From Bacillota bacterium (GTDB lineage: Bacteria > Bacillota > Clostridia > Peptostreptococcales > Anaerovoracaceae), in assembly GCA_016302925.1 (NCBI GenBank), contig JAEDMR010000090.1, positions 1 through 7,853 of the forward strand: DNA of 7,853 nt. The letters run 5' to 3'. The translations under genes were made by a program, and so were the position numbers. Position 1 is the stretch's first letter. Every line of letters begins with the position of its first letter. Positions 6,094 to 7,853 of this stretch are shown piece by piece. The notes below the pieces were generated by a model. It had not been told where the DNA came from and searched no databases. It saw only the letters and a list, made by a program, of their open reading frames with translations.

Positions 6094-6138
6094 AAAAAGC
6101 ACATTCGGAATCCGAACAGATTCTTATGTGCTTTTTTT
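6094..6138 (+). terminator. rho-independent terminator after the flavoprotein gene, possibly bidirectional
   Basis: AAAAAGCACAT (6094-6104) pairs with ATGTGCTTTTT (6126-6136), and the T-run continues to 6138. Inside the loop TTCGG (6104-6108) and CCGAA (6112-6116) form a second small hairpin. The A-run on the left arm gives a T-run on the minus strand, so it could stop transcription both ways. Confidence 0.85.
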
Positions 6139-6152
6139 CATTGCGCTTTTCA

Positions 6153-6181
6153 TTGACGCAGCGGGACGGCTGGAATATAAT
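6153..6181 (+). promoter_or_regulatory. strong sigma-A-type promoter for the cyclase-GNAT unit
   Basis: TTGACG (6153-6158), exactly 17 bases, then TATAAT (6176-6181): 11 of 12 consensus bases. It starts 14 bases after the preceding terminator's T-run, so this unit is insulated from the upstream gene. The predicted leader is only about 25 bases; no operator or riboswitch fits in it. Confidence 0.9.
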
Positions 6182-6212
6182 TCTAAGTAGGAAAAGAAAG
6201 GGAGGGATTTGG

Positions 6213-6869
6213 ATGAGAGTCATTGATCTGACACAGACCATTACAGAAAAAATGCCGGTTTATCCGGGCACGGAGGGCCCGAAGCTGCAGCCGGTAAGCA
6301 CCTGCGAGAAAGACGGGTTCAGGGAGACGCTGCTGACCATGTACTCCCACACGGGAACCCATATGGATGCACCGGCTCATATTTTCGCCGGGCGACCCAC
6401 GCTGGACGCCATGGATGCAGGTTGCTTCGTGGGGAAAGGACTGGTCATCGACTGCCGGGAGTTTGGGGAAGGCCAGGAGATCCCCCTTGACAAAATCCGC
6501 GCAACCGGCACTTTGGCAGAGGAGGCGGACTTTCTTCTTTTTCTCACCGGCTGGAGCCGGTGGTGGGGGAGTGAGGCCTATTTCGGAACATATCCGGTTT
6601 TATCCCGGGAAGCCTGTCAGTTTCTGATTGCTACCGGGAAGAAGGGGGTAGGGCTGGATGTGATTGGTCTGGATCCCATTGCCGATACGGAACTGACCCG
6701 GCATCATCAGGTGCTGGCCCATGACATGGTCATCGTGGAAAACATGACCAACCTGGAAGAAGCGTATGACGTAAGTCGGGGCGGACTGTTCACTCTGGCC
6801 GTGTTGCCGATGAAATATGAGAATGCCGACGGCGCGCCGGTTCGTGCCGTGGCCATGATGGAGGAATAA
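6213..6869 (+). CDS. cyclase family protein (kynurenine formamidase-like metal-dependent hydrolase)
   Basis: A 218-residue cytosolic protein of the cyclase/arylformamidase-like family (Pfam PF04199), usually Zn- or Mn-dependent amide or ester hydrolases. The hallmark H46-T-G-T-H50-M-D52-A-P-A-H56 is intact; His46, His50 and Asp52 would be metal ligands and His56 catalytic by family analogy. The typical N-terminus DLTQTITEKMPVYPG and the later GLDVIGLDP (147-155), HHQVLAHDMVIVENMTNL (164-181) with H165/H170/E176 are also present. The length is normal for bacterial members. The start at 6213 follows GGAGG (6201-6205) at 7 bases; the frame is open for 29 codons upstream, but that would run through the promoter. 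No kyn gene is nearby and an anaerobe is unlikely to degrade tryptophan by the oxygen-dependent kynurenine route, so the true substrate is unknown. It is co-oriented with, and 7 bases from, the GNAT gene. Confidence 0.9.
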   Translation: MRVIDLTQTITEKMPVYPGTEGPKLQPVSTCEKDGFRETLLTMYSHTGTHMDAPAHIFAGRPTLDAMDAGCFVGKGLVIDCREFGEGQEIPLDKIRATGTLAEEADFLLFLTGWSRWWGSEAYFGTYPVLSREACQFLIATGKKGVGLDVIGLDPIADTELTRHHQVLAHDMVIVENMTNLEEAYDVSRGGLFTLAVLPMKYENADGAPVRAVAMMEE

Positions 6870-6876
6870 AAGAGAT

Positions 6877-7389
6877 ATGAAGCTGATTTTACACAGCCTG
6901 CAGGACATGGAGTATGAAGAGGATGGAAATGACCTTTCCATGGAGGAAATGGCGGAGTGGTTCGCCGGGAAATGGGGAGTCCCGCTGGAGGCATACATAG
7001 AAAGCATGACAGACTGTCTGAAACGGGAAGGCGCAGTGCCCCAGTGGTATGTGATCACGGACGAAGAGGCAGAGAATCCGAAACAGATCGTGGCAGGAGC
7101 CGGCGTCATTGCCAATGATTTTCACAAACGTCCGGATCTGACGCCCAATCTCTGCGCCCTGTATGTGGAAGAGCCGTACCGCCGCAGAGAGATTGCCAGA
7201 ACGCTGCTGGATTTCATCTGCGATGATCTTTCCGCCATGGGTGTGGAAAGGGCGTATCTGATCACCGGACATACGGCGTTCTATGAAAAGTGCGGCTGGG
7301 AGTTTTACGGCATGATTGAAGAGGAGGACGGAAACAGGATCCGCATGTACACCAGAAAGACAGAGGAACTTGCTCCGATTTCGCGGTGA
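6877..7389 (+). CDS. GNAT family N-acetyltransferase
   Basis: A 170-residue cytosolic protein with the GNAT pattern. An N-terminal helix region holds the FAGKWGVPLEAYIESM stretch, typical of a Firmicutes GNAT subgroup. It is followed by PQWYVI, a central strand set (AGAGVIANDF at 73-82, LCALYVEE at 92-99), the acetyl-CoA loop and helix (101-117), and the C-terminal HTAFYEKCGWEFYG (132-145) with Tyr136 in the usual acid position. It would transfer an acetyl group from acetyl-CoA to an amine; the acceptor is unknown. Oddity: the loop reads Y101-R-R-R-E-I-A107, with Glu105 where the R/Q-x-x-G-x-G/A motif normally has its first Gly. The ATG lies 7 bases after the cyclase stop; the nearest ribosome sites are GGAGG (6860-6864, 12 bases away) and a weak AAGAGA, so translation is probably coupled to the cyclase. 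A start at Met11 is possible but has no better ribosome site. Confidence 0.88.
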   Translation: MKLILHSLQDMEYEEDGNDLSMEEMAEWFAGKWGVPLEAYIESMTDCLKREGAVPQWYVITDEEAENPKQIVAGAGVIANDFHKRPDLTPNLCALYVEEPYRRREIARTLLDFICDDLSAMGVERAYLITGHTAFYEKCGWEFYGMIEEEDGNRIRMYTRKTEELAPISR

Positions 7390-7404
7390 ATTCCGCCGAA
7401 AACA

Positions 7405-7433
7405 TTTACAAACGGCCGGAAATATGGTAAATT
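7405..7433 (+). promoter_or_regulatory. candidate promoter for the glycerophosphotransferase-like gene
   Basis: TTTACA (7405-7410), 17 bases, TAAATT (7428-7433, 4 of 6). An alternative -10, TAGAAT at 7433-7438, is closer to consensus but 22 bases away. The -35 lies between arms of an imperfect inverted repeat, TTCCGCCG (7391-7398) and CGGCCGGAA (7413-7421). With no T-run, that repeat is not a good terminator for the GNAT gene. Confidence 0.45.
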
Positions 7434-7482
7434 AGAATGATAAGATTGCATTGCAGTCTGGTTTTTGTGTGGAGAAAACAGA

Positions 7483-7853
7483 ATGAAAACAATAGCCATA
7501 TATATCATGAGATTCGGTCTGAATTTTATCTACTTTTTCCTGAAACTGCTGCCGGTGAAACAGAACAAGGCAGTGTTTCTGTCCCGTCAGTCCGACTCCC
7601 TGACCCTGGATTTTGCCATGGTGCAGGATGAAATGAAAAGGCAGCAGCCCTATGTGCAGATTGTGACGCTGTGCAACCGGCTGGAAGGGGAAAAGAGCGG
7701 CGGCCTGCTGCATTTCGCAGTGACCACCTTAAAGAGCATGTATCACATGGCCACATCCAGTGCCTGCGTGCTGGATGCCTACTGGCCTGCCGTTTCCCTG
7801 CTGCATCATAAGAAGAGTCTGACGGTAATCCAGATGTGGCATGCATTGGGAAA
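7483..7853 (+). CDS. CDP-glycerol glycerophosphotransferase-like protein (TagB/TagF family), N-terminal part
   Basis: The first 123 residues of a gene cut by the right edge. The ATG at 7483 follows GGAG (7471-7474) at 8 bases. The protein starts MKTIAIYIMRFGLNFIYFFLKLLPV, a hydrophobic N-terminal segment suited to membrane association. It continues with KAVFLSRQSDSLTLDFAMVQDEM, CVLDAYWPAV and ends in LTVIQMWHALG. That last block, strand then W-H-A, matches the conserved site around the catalytic histidine of the CDP-glycerol:poly(glycerophosphate) glycerophosphotransferases (Pfam PF04464), which build teichoic-acid-like polymers at the inner face of the membrane. The C-terminal half, with the second conserved histidine, is outside the window. 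The polymer is not determinable: related genes also serve capsule and surface glycan loci. It is a separate unit from the GNAT gene 93 bp upstream, with its own candidate promoter. Confidence 0.75.
   Translation, partial: MKTIAIYIMRFGLNFIYFFLKLLPVKQNKAVFLSRQSDSLTLDFAMVQDEMKRQQPYVQIVTLCNRLEGEKSGGLLHFAVTTLKSMYHMATSSACVLDAYWPAVSLLHHKKSLTVIQMWHALG

Noticed and set aside
6126..6212. 29-codon N-terminal extension of the cyclase
   Set aside because: It would begin in the terminator and cross the -35/-10 of the gene's own promoter; the start at 6213 has a good ribosome site and matches the family N-terminus.

Overview
The window reads as an ordinary housekeeping stretch from a low-to-mid GC Firmicute, most likely an anaerobic member of the Clostridia (Lachnospiraceae-like). 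The taxon is inferred from AGGAGG-type ribosome sites, TTGACA/TATAAT promoters, short U-tracted terminators, a DUF1292 protein, a COG2509-type flavoprotein and a CDP-glycerol-transferase-like gene; no rRNA or other marker fixes it. I see no tRNA, rRNA, CRISPR array, insertion sequence or phage gene.

Layout. (1) 1-124 may be the 3' tail of an unidentified rightward gene. (2) A leftward thrH-type phosphoserine phosphatase / homoserine phosphotransferase (181-786) ends in its own terminator (132-168). (3) It diverges, across a 150-bp promoter region, from a rightward pair: an S11 D-alanyl-D-alanine carboxypeptidase (937-2319), whose stop overlaps the uvrC start by one base (TGATG), and uvrC (2319-4142). 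(4) A probable promoter at the uvrC stop leads to a very acidic 91-residue DUF1292 protein (4238-4513) closed by a strong terminator (4530-4565). (5) A 466-residue FAD-dependent dehydrogenase with a cysteine cluster (4643-6043) follows, closed by two tandem hairpins, the second a terminator (6057-6138). (6) A near-consensus promoter (6153-6181) drives a two-gene unit: a metal-dependent cyclase/formamidase-like hydrolase (6213-6869) and a GNAT acetyltransferase (6877-7389). (7) A CDP-glycerol glycerophosphotransferase-like gene starts at 7483 and runs off the right edge.

How the genes relate. The window holds several short transcription units rather than one pathway. Carboxypeptidase (peptidoglycan trimming) and uvrC (nucleotide excision repair) are translationally coupled but functionally unrelated. 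The cyclase and GNAT genes probably share a message and perhaps a small-molecule pathway, but no substrate can be read from the sequence. No gene-free stretch exceeds 300 bases; the longest are 6044-6212 (169 bp) and 787-936 (150 bp), both filled by promoters or terminators. I did not find a convincing undescribed system. The best second looks are the flavoprotein cysteine cluster, the cyclase-GNAT unit with its atypical GNAT acetyl-CoA loop, the tandem hairpins, and the carboxypeptidase's transmembrane anchor with a long polybasic cytoplasmic tail.
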